A stretch of 64,000 nt of DNA from Marivita sp. GX14005. Lineage in GTDB: Bacteria; Pseudomonadota; Alphaproteobacteria; Rhodobacterales; Rhodobacteraceae. The DNA is taken from the NCBI RefSeq assembly GCF_023370775.1, contig NZ_JAMCCQ010000002.1, positions 124,001 through 188,000 on the forward strand, in the 5' to 3' direction. The position numbers were made by a program, and so were the translations under genes. A model generated the notes under the pieces. It was not told where the DNA came from, did no database searches, and saw only the letters and a program-made list of their open reading frames with translations. Below are positions 63,502 to 64,000 of this stretch, piece after piece (position 1 is the stretch's first letter; every line of letters begins with the position of its first letter).

Positions 63502-64000
63502 ATGACCGACAGTTTCGACACCGAGAAATCCCGCGCCTCCGCCTGGTTCCGCACCCTGCGCGACGAGATCGTCGCGGCCTTCGAGCGGCTGGAGGACACG
63601 CATGACACCGGCCCGCTGAGCGATGCCGCGCCGGGCCGGTTCGAAGTTACCGAAACCAGTCGCACCTCCGGGGACGGCAGCGATGCGGGCGGCGGTCTGA
63701 TGAGCGTGATGCGCGGTGGCCGGGTCTTCGAGAAGGTGGGCGTCAATGTCTCCACCGTCTACGGCACGCTCGGCGCGCGTGCGCAATCCGCGATGGCGGC
63801 GCGCAAGGGCATCCCCGGCATGGCGGACGATCCGCGTTTCTGGGCCTCGGGCATCAGCCTGGTGGCGCATATGCAGAACCCGCATGTCCCGGCGGTGCAT
63901 ATGAACACCCGCATGTTCTGGACCCCGCATGCCTGGTGGTTCGGCGGCGGGTCGGATCTCAACCCTTGTATCGAGTATGCCGAAGATACCGCGCATTTTC
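63502..64000 (+). CDS. hemF: Oxygen-dependent coproporphyrinogen III oxidase (5' part)
   Basis: Open to the right edge; the first ~166 codons are seen. HemF decarboxylates coproporphyrinogen III to protoporphyrinogen IX using O2 in heme and bacteriochlorophyll synthesis. Motifs include a GGRVFEKVGVNVS segment (a HemF signature), HMNTRMFW, and WWFGGGSDLNP. The start follows GAGGAA. Confidence 0.93.
   Translation, partial: MTDSFDTEKSRASAWFRTLRDEIVAAFERLEDTHDTGPLSDAAPGRFEVTETSRTSGDGSDAGGGLMSVMRGGRVFEKVGVNVSTVYGTLGARAQSAMAARKGIPGMADDPRFWASGISLVAHMQNPHVPAVHMNTRMFWTPHAWWFGGGSDLNPCIEYAEDTAHF

Overview
The window is a GC-rich, densely packed chromosomal segment of an alphaproteobacterium, most likely a member of the Rhodobacteraceae (Roseobacter group). 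The evidence is a complete ccoNOQP-ccoGHIS cluster with FnrL-type sites, a PetP/PetR-like regulator pair, DUF2125, DUF4170 and TIGR02300 proteins, a TIGR01459 HAD protein, and an acuC-like/xseB/ispA/dxs run. There are no rRNA genes, CRISPR arrays, insertion sequences or phage genes. The left edge cuts an ABC substrate-binding protein gene and the right edge cuts hemF.

Layout. 1-2590: end of a branched-chain amino acid (Liv)-type ABC operon, with livF and a PaaK-like adenylating enzyme. 2667-4668: a secreted peptidoglycan-binding protein with a degenerate caspase-like domain, rpmJ and tRNA-Val. 4815-9570: an N-formylglutamate amidohydrolase gene, then a minus-strand run of lpxK, a WaaA-like glycosyltransferase, DUF4170, a crotonase and an SDR. 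9706-22082: DUF2125, UbiH-type hydroxylase, amidase, DapC-like aminotransferase, ftsK, lolA, an AI-2E-type permease, a five-EF-hand secreted protein, a lytic transglycosylase lipoprotein and hspQ. 22142-27120: threonine aldolase, YcgN, ribF, MaoC, a HAD protein and an Mn-pyrophosphatase. 27203-30455: capsule export genes kpsE and kpsT with a sulfotransferase. 30802-36393: a five-gene polyamine-type ABC importer operon. 36513-45368: ilvE, petP-petR, an acuC-like deacetylase, xseB-ispA-dxs (isoprenoid precursors), exoD, an epimerase and topoisomerase IB. 45490-50377: AMP nucleosidase, HU, tRNA-Ala, TIGR02300, a metallopeptidase, a GntR regulator and a universal stress protein. 50441-58722: the cbb3 oxidase structural and assembly operons. 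58732-64000: DacA with a SPOR domain, a HAD protein, clpS, an RsmC-like methyltransferase, a degenerate SDR and hemF.

Functional themes. The clearest regulatory unit is the micro-oxic respiration block. Two FNR-type boxes lie between the divergent universal stress protein gene and ccoN, and a third lies before ccoG. Cell-envelope work is spread across the window: lipid A, lipoprotein sorting, capsule export, peptidoglycan hydrolysis and division. Several proteins keep their family fold but have lost catalytic residues: the caspase-like domain, the WaaA-like protein, the crotonase and the SDR before hemF. The most striking non-coding signal is a set of paired, perfect, mostly TCGA-centred palindromes at three intergenic sites (20.8, 24.6 and 36.4 kb). 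Hairpins between cistrons also follow both solute-binding-protein genes.
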